Below are positions 23,518-31,788 of a stretch of DNA of 42,855 bases, piece after piece. Each line of letters begins with the position of its first letter. Position 1 is the stretch's first letter. A program made the position numbers and the translations under genes. A model generated the notes under the pieces. That model was not told the DNA's origin. It made no database searches and saw nothing but the letters and a program-made list of their open reading frames with translations. Origin of the DNA: Candidatus Jordarchaeum sp. JNZ_1113 (GTDB lineage: Archaea > Asgardarchaeota > Jordiarchaeia > Jordiarchaeales > Freyrarchaeaceae); NCBI GenBank assembly GCA_019057715.1, contig JAHLWW010000001.1, positions 1 through 42,855 on the forward strand, given 5' to 3'.

Positions 23518-25161
23518 ATGGTGGTCATGGAGGATTACGATGTTATAGTTATTGGTGGAGGATCAACGGGTACCAGTGTTGCGAGAGACTGCGCTATGCG
23601 TGGCTTTAGAACCATTCTCTTCGAGAGAGGCGACCTTGCGTCGGGCGCTACGGGTGCATGCGCTGGCATGATTAGTGGAGGAACAAAGTATGTGCTCCAG
23701 GAGCCGGAGTTCTCGGAGATGTGCACAAGGGAAGTTGTAACGCTCTCCCGGATAGCTGGGCACATAGTTTTCAGGACACCCATAATAACGGCAATATTGA
23801 CTGAGGAGGAAATTAAGCTTAGGGCTAGCTTCGTTGAGAAGTACGGTGCGTTAACAGAGAAGAGGCAGGCAAGCCCGATTCTGATTTTATCTCCTCAAGA
23901 GGCTAGGAGCCTTGAGCCCAAATTGAGCAATAATATTATTCTGGCAGCTTATTTTGACGAGATGTTCATTGATCCATTTAGGCTGACTGTTCTCACAGCC
24001 CTCTCCGCTAAGCAACACGGGGCAGAGATAAGAACGTACACTGAGGTCGTCGATGTTCTTCATAGGGACGGAGAAGTTTATGGAGTTAGGGTTAAGGATA
24101 GGTTAACCGGCAGGGATGAAGAGATAAGAGGCAGAATTGTAGTTAATGCCGCTGGAGCGTGGGTTCCGGAAATCTCGAGAATAGTGGGAATCAAGCAGAC
24201 GTTAAGGCTTAACAAGGGGGCGCATGTCGTCTTCGATAGGAGAATTACGAGGTTCGGGATAATATGCCGAGCATTAGATGGGAGAACAGTATACTTATTC
24301 CCCCACGAGACCGGGTCAATTTTGGGCACGACCGCAATAGACATATTCACTAGCCCGGATGAAGCTGAAGCGACTTATGATGAGATCGAGTACTTGATTT
24401 CAAGTATGGAGATGGCTGTGCCGTCAGTGAGAGATGCACGCATAGTCAGAGTCATGTGTGGAGTTAGACCGCTAATAGCTCAATGGTGGGTGCCTGAGGG
24501 GGATGTAACAAGAAATTTCAGGGTGATTGACCATGAGGAACGTGACGGTGTTAGGGGTCTGGTAAGCGTTGAAGGGGGAAAACTTGTTGTCTGCCGAGCT
24601 ATGGCCGAGAAAATAACTGACCTGGTTTGCGAGAAGCTTGGAAGAGAAGCCGAGTGCAGAACTCACCTAGAGCCTCTGCCGGGGGCAGACGGAAAAGTTA
24701 ACGTGGAAGAGATAGCTTCAAGGTATCACTTTTCACCGCACACTGCTGGGCGGCTTATCTCAAGGCAAGGCACTTTATCCAGTATTGTCCTATCGGAAGC
24801 AAGTAACGAAAGAAGTCTCCTTTCAAGTGTTTGTCTATGCGAGGCTGTTACTGAGGCTGAGCTACGACACGTCATAAGGAACGAGTGGGGGGTGACTCTA
24901 GACGCCCTGAGGAGACGAACTAGGATGGGTATGGGTCCATGCCAAGGATTCTCCTGCGGATTTAAAGCTATGGCGATTCTAGCTGAGGAGAGGGGGATGG
25001 GAGTTGAAGAGGCTTTTAGAGAGCTTGAAAGGTTTCTAGCCGAAAGATGGAGAGGGCACATTGTTGTTTTAAGGGGAAGCCAGCTCAGCGAGTATGAGAT
25101 GACGCAGGCGGCTTATGCCTGTGTTGGGTCAATCGACATGAAAGTCGGTGAGGAGGAGTGA
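23518..25161 (+). CDS. glpA: Anaerobic glycerol-3-phosphate dehydrogenase subunit A
   Basis: GlpA oxidises sn-glycerol 3-phosphate to dihydroxyacetone phosphate with FAD. The 547-residue protein has the FAD site VIVIGGGSTGTSVARD near the N-terminus, the family patch SGATGACAGMISGGTKYVLQ, the FDRRITRFGIICRALDGRTVYLFPHE active-site region and the TTAIDIFTSPDEAEATYDEIEYLI strand. At the C-terminus a BFD-like 2Fe-2S site VCLCEAVTEAE...MGPCQGFSCG is present, as in E. coli GlpA. The first ATG is used here; ATG 23527 with GGTGG just upstream is an alternative. It is 55 bases after the kinase, and an AT-rich box there may allow separate transcription. Four bases separate its stop from the glpB start. 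Confidence 0.93.
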   Translation: MVVMEDYDVIVIGGGSTGTSVARDCAMRGFRTILFERGDLASGATGACAGMISGGTKYVLQEPEFSEMCTREVVTLSRIAGHIVFRTPIITAILTEEEIKLRASFVEKYGALTEKRQASPILILSPQEARSLEPKLSNNIILAAYFDEMFIDPFRLTVLTALSAKQHGAEIRTYTEVVDVLHRDGEVYGVRVKDRLTGRDEEIRGRIVVNAAGAWVPEISRIVGIKQTLRLNKGAHVVFDRRITRFGIICRALDGRTVYLFPHETGSILGTTAIDIFTSPDEAEATYDEIEYLISSMEMAVPSVRDARIVRVMCGVRPLIAQWWVPEGDVTRNFRVIDHEERDGVRGLVSVEGGKLVVCRAMAEKITDLVCEKLGREAECRTHLEPLPGADGKVNVEEIASRYHFSPHTAGRLISRQGTLSSIVLSEASNERSLLSSVCLCEAVTEAELRHVIRNEWGVTLDALRRRTRMGMGPCQGFSCGFKAMAILAEERGMGVEEAFRELERFLAERWRGHIVVLRGSQLSEYEMTQAAYACVGSIDMKVGEEE

Positions 25162-25165
25162 AAAA

Positions 25166-26491
25166 TTGATTGAGACAGAGATCCTCGTTATAGGTGGCGG
25201 AGTGGCTGGGCTACTAGCCGCAACCAAAGCTACAGACGAAAAATTGGAAGTGACGGTCATCGACAAGGGTTCAGGAGCCAGTTATCAGTCGTCTGGAGTA
25301 ATTGACGTTATGGGGTGCCCTCTGGGAGAAGCCACCTTAAAACCCATTGAGGGGATCGCTCAGGTAATCGAGTGTTCGCCGTCGCATCCATACTCTGTTA
25401 TTTCGAGTGAGAGGAACGTAACTAACGTTATTAAGGACGCTATCAGATATCTAACGAGCATGGCTTCTAATCGTGGAGTCGAATTTAAAGGAGAAATTGA
25501 GAGAAACGTTGTTCTTCTAAATACCATTGGTAGTTTTAAGTTAACCTGTTTTTACCAATCAACGATGGACAGGGGAGTATTGCATAAATTGGAGGGGGCA
25601 TCGTTACTCGTCACAGGCTTTAAGGGCTTAGTTGGATTTAACGCGCGCTTTTGCTCCTCTAGCTTCAAGCACTTCGCATCAAAATTTAACATTGAGCTAA
25701 GAAAGACGTCTAGTACTGAACTTTCGCTTCCAAGTTTAAGAGAATTCAACTTGACAATTATAGAATTAGCAAGAATGATGGATGAAGATGATTTCAGGAA
25801 AGATTTGGCTAAAAAACTGGAAACTGAAATAGCCGTAAATGACGTCTCACATGTAGCTCTCCCAACACTTGGACTAAAGAAGCCCTACGAAAACATGAGG
25901 ATATTTGAGGAGGAGACGGGTACTAGCGTATTTGAACTTGTTTCGCCACCCCCATCGGTACCAGCCCAGAGACTAATGGAGGCGCTTGAAGAGGAAGCTA
26001 TTGAAAGAGGCGTAAGAATTTTTAGAGGCTACAAAGCGGTTGGGTTTGAAGGGGAAGGAAGAAGCATTAAGAGCGTTACACTCGCGTCAGGAGAGAAGCG
26101 TTTTCCTGCAAAAGCTAAAGCCTACATTTTGGCTACGGGAAAATTCATCGGAGGAGGAATAGTAGAGGAAAGAGACAAAGTAAAGGAGACTGTGTTCAAC
26201 TTGCCCTTATACGATGAAAAAGGGGAGCCGCTCAAGAGACAAAATATTTCGCGGCTTCTCGCTAAGTCTCCCTTTCCACGAGAAGGACACCCCCTCATGG
26301 GGTGCGGAGTGAAAGTTAACGCCCAGATGAAGCCTGTGGTGAATGATGAAGTCGCATATGATAATCTTTTTGCTGCAGGATCAATAATTTCAGGCTACAA
26401 TTACGTGAGGGAGAAAAGCGGTATGGGCGTCGCGGCAGTTACAGGCTACATAGCGGGGATGAACGCGGCAACACATGTAGAAGGCGGGTGA
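25166..26491 (+). CDS. glpB: Anaerobic glycerol-3-phosphate dehydrogenase subunit B
   Basis: GlpB is the second flavoprotein of the GlpABC complex and relays electrons from GlpA to the Fe-S subunit. The 441-residue protein opens with ILVIGGGVAGLLAATKA, has the SSGVIDVMGCP patch characteristic of GlpB, the LGLKKPYENMRIFEEETGTSVFELVSPPPSVPAQRL segment, the late FAD segment NLFAAGSIISGYNYVREKSGMGVA, and the C-terminal TGYIAGMNAA. The frame extends to a GTG at 25148, but TTG 25166 has GAGGAGGAG at good spacing and starts close to the FAD motif. The gene ends within the ribosome binding site of glpC (GGGTGA). Confidence 0.9.
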   Translation: MIETEILVIGGGVAGLLAATKATDEKLEVTVIDKGSGASYQSSGVIDVMGCPLGEATLKPIEGIAQVIECSPSHPYSVISSERNVTNVIKDAIRYLTSMASNRGVEFKGEIERNVVLLNTIGSFKLTCFYQSTMDRGVLHKLEGASLLVTGFKGLVGFNARFCSSSFKHFASKFNIELRKTSSTELSLPSLREFNLTIIELARMMDEDDFRKDLAKKLETEIAVNDVSHVALPTLGLKKPYENMRIFEEETGTSVFELVSPPPSVPAQRLMEALEEEAIERGVRIFRGYKAVGFEGEGRSIKSVTLASGEKRFPAKAKAYILATGKFIGGGIVEERDKVKETVFNLPLYDEKGEPLKRQNISRLLAKSPFPREGHPLMGCGVKVNAQMKPVVNDEVAYDNLFAAGSIISGYNYVREKSGMGVAAVTGYIAGMNAATHVEGG

Positions 26492-26496
26492 GTTCT

Positions 26497-27714
26497 ATGA
26501 GGAGGAAGGAGCTTGAACATATAGACAAGGTTCTCGCCGAGGAAAAAATAGTAGTTTTTTCTCCTTATGAGGATGAAATTTATAGTGAAATAGAAAAATG
26601 CCAGAATTGCTCTTTGTGCCTTACGTTTTGCCCCGTCTTCGAAGCTACAGGCGAGTTTTACCCTGGACCGCGGGGGATAGCTGACGAACTTTCTAGAGAT
26701 GTAAGAGAATTCTGGAGGGCGAGTAGTATAGTCTACATGTGCACTTTATGTGGCCGCTGCCAGGAAAGGTGCCCAGTTAACGTCCCAATACCTGAAGTAG
26801 TCATGCTTCTCAGGTCGAAAATATTCGTTCAGAGACCTGACCTTGTGCCAGAGGGACTTAAAGTTCTCCTAGAAAACGTTTCAAGGTACGGCTACATTTT
26901 TGAGCCCATGAATCCTGAGGAAAGGGAGGAAAGTCTTAGGGGGAGACTGGAAAGGATCGGTTTACCTTTAAGAGGCGATCCGCCTCTTAGGAGTGGACTG
27001 GTAGCTTACTTTCCGGGCTGTCAGGCTGAAACTAGGTTGCTTGAAGTTAAAGAGGCTGGGAAACTTGTTCTAGAAGCCTTCGACGTGGATTATGGGATCC
27101 CTGAAAAGTGGAAATGTTGCGGTCTTCCTGTAAGGTTGATTGGTGACTCAGCAATGGCTGACGAGCTTCAGCGTAGCTTTCTCGAAGAAATGGAGAGAAT
27201 GAACGTGACTGATGTTGTTGTTACTTGCGCGGGGTGCGCTTCGGAGTTAAAATCGGCAACTAAGCGGCTGGGTTCAGGCATCCGTGTAAGGCACCTAGTT
27301 GAGCTTCTTTTCGAAGAAGTAGGTGTTGAGACTATAAGCAGGAAAGCTCGTGTTAGCGACAAAGTTAAAGTTACGCTTCATGAGCCTTGCCATTTAAGCA
27401 GACACATTGGAAGGTATACTATCGATTACGCGGAGGAAATACTCAGGGCTTTGCCGAATGTTGATTACGTCGGCATGCGGGGGGCTGACGAGTGTTGCGG
27501 CGCTGGGGGACTTCTTAAGTTTCACAATCCATTCGTTTCTGCAACTATAAGGAACAAAAAACTTGAGAAAATTTCAAGATCTGGAGCTGAGGTTGTGGTG
27601 GCTCCATGCCCTCTTTGCTCGGTCAACATATCCGAGGGGGCCGCTAGAAAAAGGGTTAGTGTTGGAGTGGATGACCTTGCAGTCTTCCTAGCTAGAAGGA
27701 TATACTCGGAGTAG
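26497..27714 (+). CDS. glpC: Anaerobic glycerol-3-phosphate dehydrogenase subunit C, Fe-S / CCG protein
   Basis: GlpC carries electrons from GlpAB to the membrane or another carrier. The 405-residue protein has two 4Fe-4S ferredoxin motifs, CQNCSLCLTFCP (from residue 35) and CTLCGRCQERCP, and two CCG domains of the HdrB/GlcF/LutA kind: YFPGC...WKCCGLP...CAGC and HEPCHLSRHIG...CCGAGG...CPLC. There are no membrane helices. ATG 26497 is chosen because GGGTGA lies just upstream; a GTG at 26488 overlaps the glpB stop. The gene runs straight into the FAD-oxidase gene, whose Shine-Dalgarno overlaps the glpC stop codon. Confidence 0.92.
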   Translation: MRRKELEHIDKVLAEEKIVVFSPYEDEIYSEIEKCQNCSLCLTFCPVFEATGEFYPGPRGIADELSRDVREFWRASSIVYMCTLCGRCQERCPVNVPIPEVVMLLRSKIFVQRPDLVPEGLKVLLENVSRYGYIFEPMNPEEREESLRGRLERIGLPLRGDPPLRSGLVAYFPGCQAETRLLEVKEAGKLVLEAFDVDYGIPEKWKCCGLPVRLIGDSAMADELQRSFLEEMERMNVTDVVVTCAGCASELKSATKRLGSGIRVRHLVELLFEEVGVETISRKARVSDKVKVTLHEPCHLSRHIGRYTIDYAEEILRALPNVDYVGMRGADECCGAGGLLKFHNPFVSATIRNKKLEKISRSGAEVVVAPCPLCSVNISEGAARKRVSVGVDDLAVFLARRIYSE

Positions 27715-27726
27715 GAGGTTTAAGTT

Positions 27727-29160
27727 TTGAGCAACAAGAAGTTGGGTGATTTCTGGAGGAACGTTGTCTATGAAGAGCTAGTCAGCATAGTGGGGCAAGA
27801 GAATGTTCACTGCGATGACGCAGATTTACTTTGTTATTCACGCGACACGTGGCAGCTGACTGTCCCCTGGATTAAGGGGGGAGGAAAGCTTCCCGAACCT
27901 GACTTTATAGTACATCCTGAAAGCGCGGAGCAGGTATCGGAAATAGTTAAGTTAGCTAACAGATTCAAAATACCTCTTATACCCTTCGGGGGAGGAGCTG
28001 GAGTCTGTGGCGGAACGATCCCAGTCTATGGAGGAATCATAGTTGACCTAAAAAAAATGGACAAGATAGTTAGGGTTGACCACAAATCGCTACTAGTAAC
28101 TGTTCAGCCGGGCATCCTAGGGGAGATTCTGGAAAGAGAACTGAACAGGATGGGTTACACGTTCCCTCACTACCCTGCATCCATGTATTGCTCAACGGTA
28201 GGCGGCTTCGTAGCTTGCCGCTCGGCAGGCTCGCTTTCATCCAAATATGGAAAAATAGAGGATATGGTTGTTGGGCTTGAAGTCGTCATACCAACAGGTG
28301 AGATAATAAGAATAAAACCTGTTCCCCGATCATCCACGGGGCCGGACTTAAAGCAATTATTCATAGGATCAGAAGGAACGCTTGGAATAATAACGGAGGT
28401 TACATTAAAGATAAAGCTTCTCCCAGAGGAAAGGAGATTCAGGGCATTCATATTCAAGGACCTTCATTCAGGGATAGAATCGGTCATTAAGATCTTCCGG
28501 AGAGGGCTGAAGCCATGTGTAATACGCCTCTACGACTATCTTGATGCGCAGTTCACCCTTAAAGGAAAAGCAGAGATCCCTGAGGGAGGCTCGTACTTAA
28601 TATTGGGTTTCGACGGCATGAAAGAAATGGTTGATTTAGAGGAAAAAACGGCTACAAGGATTTGTTTGGATGAAGGAGGCGCCGAAGTGGACAGAGAACT
28701 AGCAGAGCACTGGTGGAAACACAGGTATGACATGTACTACCCTGACGCTTTCAAGTCGTCTTATAGCATAATAGCCGACACTGTGGATGTTGCGGCACCA
28801 TACGACAAGCTCGAAGAGCTCTACTGGACCATTAAAAGGACTGTTGAGTCGAGGAATCCAGGTGTGACCATGATGGCGCATTTCTCACACTTCTATGAGG
28901 ATGGAGGTTCGATATACATGATCTTCTTCACTCAGCAGCAGAACCATGAAAAGGCAGTGAGAGTTTACAGCTCTGTTTGGAGAGACGCTCTAGAGGCATG
29001 TCTAAAAGTTGGCGGGACAATAAGCCACCACCATGGTGTAGGACTAGTTAGGGCGGGATGGATGCACAAGGAGCACGGAGACGCTTTTAGTGTTCTGAAG
29101 GCAATTAAAAGGGCATTGGACCCAAACAACATTATGAATCCCGGGAAGCTTGGACTATAA
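27727..29160 (+). CDS. FAD-linked oxidase resembling alkylglycerone-phosphate synthase (GlcD/AGPS superfamily)
   Basis: The 477-residue protein is a PCMH-type FAD flavoprotein: FGGGAGVCGGTIPVYGG binds the FAD pyrophosphate, followed by YCSTVGGFVACRSAGS and IEDMVVGLEVVIPTGEI. Several segments look more like alkylglycerone-phosphate synthase than plain glycolate or D-lactate oxidases: the SSTGPDLKQLFIGSEGTLG block, PCVIRLYD with its conserved Arg, and especially SHHHGVG with three adjacent histidines at 434-436. AGPS swaps the acyl chain of acyl-DHAP for an alkyl chain; related archaeal and bacterial proteins may instead oxidise 2-hydroxy acids. Its partner appears to be the Fe-S protein that follows 18 bases later, in the arrangement of GlcD-GlcF. 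TTG start with GGAGG eight bases upstream. Confidence 0.85.
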   Translation: MSNKKLGDFWRNVVYEELVSIVGQENVHCDDADLLCYSRDTWQLTVPWIKGGGKLPEPDFIVHPESAEQVSEIVKLANRFKIPLIPFGGGAGVCGGTIPVYGGIIVDLKKMDKIVRVDHKSLLVTVQPGILGEILERELNRMGYTFPHYPASMYCSTVGGFVACRSAGSLSSKYGKIEDMVVGLEVVIPTGEIIRIKPVPRSSTGPDLKQLFIGSEGTLGIITEVTLKIKLLPEERRFRAFIFKDLHSGIESVIKIFRRGLKPCVIRLYDYLDAQFTLKGKAEIPEGGSYLILGFDGMKEMVDLEEKTATRICLDEGGAEVDRELAEHWWKHRYDMYYPDAFKSSYSIIADTVDVAAPYDKLEELYWTIKRTVESRNPGVTMMAHFSHFYEDGGSIYMIFFTQQQNHEKAVRVYSSVWRDALEACLKVGGTISHHHGVGLVRAGWMHKEHGDAFSVLKAIKRALDPNNIMNPGKLGL

Positions 29161-29178
29161 GGAAAAGGGAGGCAAAGG

Positions 29179-30291
29179 ATGAGCGCAGACCCTATAGTTT
29201 TATGTGGAATAGAATGTATGAAGATGTGCCGCTTTGTTTGTGTCGCCGCGAACCAGCTTAAGCTTGAAACGGTAACTCCCTACGGGAAATGCTTCTTAGC
29301 ATACTACTTACGCAAGGAAGCGATAACCGGAAGGGGAAGAGTTGCGGAGGCTATGTATCAGTGCGCGACTTGTGGTTTGTGTAAGGAGTGGTGTTTGCCG
29401 AAAGTTGATATTCCAGAAATAGTTAAGGAGGTAAGGGCGAAGCTAGTTAAAGATGGAAATGCTCCTGAGCCCACGCTCGAAATAGGCAAGAAGACGAAGA
29501 GCGAAAAGAACCCCTATGGTGAGCCGCATGAGAAAAGATTCGCTGCACTTAACAAGAAAGGTAAAAGTAAAATGGGAAGCGTAGCTTACTTTGTCGGCTG
29601 CACCTCGGCTTACAGGCAGCTGAACATAGTAAATGCTATGGCTAAAATACTTGAACACACTGAGGGAGAATTCACATTAATAGATGATGAGTGGTGTTGC
29701 GGGGCTCCACTTTTGTCGACGGGACATATAGAGCTGGCTAGTGAGCATGCTGAGCATAACAAGAAGGCGATCGAGGACTCAGGATGCAGCGTTGTCGTTA
29801 CGTCATGCGCAGGATGCTACATGGCGCTCTCCCGGTATTACCCAAAAATGGGGTTCCCGCTAAAAGTCGAGGTCGTGCACCTAAGCCAGTACTTGTGGAG
29901 TGCGATAAGCGAGGGGAAACTTAAATTGAAAAAATCGGGGAAAGGTGGTGTGAAAGTGACTTATCATGATCCTTGCCATCTGGGGAGACACATGGGTGTC
30001 TACGACGAGCCGAGAAGCGTTCTGAGTAGCATACCTGGCGTTCAGCTTGTTGAAATGGATTGGAACAGGAGAAATTCGAAGTGTTGTGGTAGCGGCGGAG
30101 GGCTCCAGCTGAACTTTCAGGAGCTGGCTCGAAGGATAGGCATAGAGAGGATTAGTGAGGCCGTGGCGACAGGAGCAGAATTTTTAGTCACGGCATGCCC
30201 GTTCTGCAAAAATCAGCTTGAAAGCGTAGCGGAAGGAAAAATAAGGGTTTACGACCTCGCCGAAATAGTCGTTGAGCACTTGAAGGTCTAG
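29179..30291 (+). CDS. CCG-domain Fe-S oxidoreductase, HdrD/GlcF-like, with an unusual first cysteine set
   Basis: A second CCG protein in the operon, 370 residues. The C-terminal half has the two CCG domains (VGCTSAYR...WCCGAPL...CAGC and YHDPCHLGRH...CCGSGGG...CPFC) that bind noncubane clusters in HdrB. A normal ferredoxin motif CATCGLCKEWCLP lies at about 62-74. The N-terminal motif is odd: Cys9, 13, 17 and 21, each three residues apart, not the usual C-x2-C-x2-C-x3-C. It probably takes electrons from the FAD oxidase next to it. No membrane subunit is present. ATG start with AGGGAGG upstream; the stop overlaps that of the convergent ArsA gene in CTAG. Confidence 0.88.
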   Translation: MSADPIVLCGIECMKMCRFVCVAANQLKLETVTPYGKCFLAYYLRKEAITGRGRVAEAMYQCATCGLCKEWCLPKVDIPEIVKEVRAKLVKDGNAPEPTLEIGKKTKSEKNPYGEPHEKRFAALNKKGKSKMGSVAYFVGCTSAYRQLNIVNAMAKILEHTEGEFTLIDDEWCCGAPLLSTGHIELASEHAEHNKKAIEDSGCSVVVTSCAGCYMALSRYYPKMGFPLKVEVVHLSQYLWSAISEGKLKLKKSGKGGVKVTYHDPCHLGRHMGVYDEPRSVLSSIPGVQLVEMDWNRRNSKCCGSGGGLQLNFQELARRIGIERISEAVATGAEFLVTACPFCKNQLESVAEGKIRVYDLAEIVVEHLKV

Positions 30292-31238
30292 GTGAAGAGG
30301 ATTTCTGAAAGTTTCCTGAGCTTGTCTATTCCTCTTATTTCCGTTTCAAATAGAGGCACCTCAGTTATGTTAAAGTCGTCGTATATCTCTCTTATATCTT
30401 TCAAATTTTCCTGTTGCATCTGTCTTCTTGCACGGCAGAATGGACAGTTCGGCACGTCGGGATAGATCATGTTGACGATTATGTGATCGCATGGGATCTC
30501 GTATTCTATTAGGGAGGAGAGGAGACGCTCAGTTTCGTAGATCGCCATGACTTCTGGGATCATTACTATCACGAAGGCTGTTTCATTAGGATCTTTAAGT
30601 GTCTCCTTAGCCACACCTATAGTCTCTTTTAGTTTCTCTAGGACATCAAGTGTCCTATCTTCTTCATCTCCCCGCCCAATGAGTCGCTTGAAGAGGCCTG
30701 TTAGTTTGCTCATGTAAACTCTGATTTTTATGAGGTTCACAACCCAGCTGTTCAATATGTCAGGCAGGCTTAGAAGACGCAGAGTGTGGCCCGTTGGAGC
30801 AGTATCGAAAACGACTAAGTCGTACTCAGGGTTTTCGATGAACTCGAGAACTTTCGCGAAAGCAATTGCTTCGTCGGTCCCTGGAGGAGTCATACTAGAG
30901 AGATCTCCGAGCTCCCGGAGAACCGATTGAGCCTGCTCTTCGAAATTCTCCGTCTCAGAGAGCTTTTTTCGATATTCTTCGAAGGCTTTTCTGGGGTCAA
31001 GCTCTAAAGCTGAAAGACCGCTACATCCTTCTACCTTCTTTATTTCTCCTCCTATTTGCTGGTCGAAACTATCACTTAAACTGTGAGCAGGATCAGTACT
31101 TATTATGAGGGTTTCTTTCCCATGCTCGGCTGCCCAGAGAGCTGACGCCGCAGAGCAACTAGTTTTACCTACACCGCCCTTCCCACCAAACAATAAGAAA
31201 GAAACACCCCGATCCTCCAAAAGGTCAGTTAAAGTCAA
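30288..31238 (-). CDS. ArsA/Get3-family ATPase
   Basis: This 316-residue P-loop ATPase has the deviant Walker A GGKGGVGKTS (18-27) with the signature lysine, the switch I region STDPAHSLSDSFDQ, switch II VFDTAPTGHTLRLLSLPD and a CPFCRARR zinc-binding CxxC near residue 285, which dimerises Get3. The single-domain length fits archaeal Get3 homologues, which are thought to target tail-anchored membrane proteins, rather than the arsenite pump ATPase, which is normally a tandem duplication with arsenic-binding cysteines; no arsB is nearby. TTG start with GGTGT upstream. Confidence 0.91.
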   Translation of the reverse strand: MTLTDLLEDRGVSFLLFGGKGGVGKTSCSAASALWAAEHGKETLIISTDPAHSLSDSFDQQIGGEIKKVEGCSGLSALELDPRKAFEEYRKKLSETENFEEQAQSVLRELGDLSSMTPPGTDEAIAFAKVLEFIENPEYDLVVFDTAPTGHTLRLLSLPDILNSWVVNLIKIRVYMSKLTGLFKRLIGRGDEEDRTLDVLEKLKETIGVAKETLKDPNETAFVIVMIPEVMAIYETERLLSSLIEYEIPCDHIIVNMIYPDVPNCPFCRARRQMQQENLKDIREIYDDFNITEVPLFETEIRGIDKLRKLSEILFT

Positions 31239-31329
31239 ACGTTACACCGCCAATCGAGTTTTTGACTTTACTTCAAAAAAACAAGTAGGCACTTAAGAAT
31301 GTTTCTGGCTCGAGTTGGACTTCAACTTT

Positions 31330-31644
31330 TTACCAGAATATGACGAGCCAGAGTAGAAACAGCACGACGCATCCCCCTATAAGGAAAGTAACAACCACTA
31401 TGCGTGAATACTTCGCTTTTAAAGCACCCAGCACTAGAAAGACCAACGCTAGGCCACATAAGGCCATAAGACCATAAGGGGATGCTAAAAGAACCATGTT
31501 CGCGTAGTTTATGTAAAAGGGGAACAAGCCGTTCCAGTATGATTCCAGGATGTACCCTATGACGCATACAAAGCCGAGAAAAAGCAACGTTGCAAGACCG
31601 CCCACTTCACTTCTTTGCTCTTCTTGATGCTCTTCTTGACTCAA
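31330..31644 (-). CDS. Small membrane protein, three predicted helices
   Basis: The protein of about 104 residues has a short acidic, glutamine-rich N-terminus (SQEEHQEEQRSEVGG) and three hydrophobic stretches, around residues 18-36, 49-72 and 82-103. I know no family for it. The TTG at 31644 has GGTGG eight bases upstream, better than the TTG at 31653 that overlaps the same ribosome binding site. It reads through as a clean ORF with ordinary codon use for this window. It is divergent from the AlkP-like gene at 31789, and its end lies about 90 bases before the start of the ArsA gene on the same strand. A membrane partner for that ATPase is possible but unproved. Confidence 0.55.
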   Translation of the reverse strand: MSQEEHQEEQRSEVGGLATLLFLGFVCVIGYILESYWNGLFPFYINYANMVLLASPYGLMALCGLALVFLVLGALKAKYSRIVVVTFLIGGCVVLFLLWLVIFW

Positions 31645-31788
31645 AAACAGCAACCACCGGTCACAGTCATCTCAGAAGGCTACTTCCGTATTCTTCGATA
31701 AAAACACTTCGCAAGCATCTTCAAAAAATGATTTAAAGAAATTCGTGTAATTTTAGAAGTGGAAAAATTTTTAATGGTGGCTTTTCGG

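Noticed and set aside
21996-30291. Reading the GlpK-GlpABC-AGPS-like cluster as proof of bacterial-type (G3P ether) membrane lipids
   Set aside because: No acyltransferase, GpsA or PlsY-like gene is present, and GlpABC normally works in catabolism, so only a redox role is supported.
30288-31238. Arsenic-resistance ATPase
   Set aside because: It is a single-domain protein with a CxxC zinc site and no arsenic transporter or arsR in operon; the ArsR-type gene at 37477 is 6 kb away and separately transcribed.
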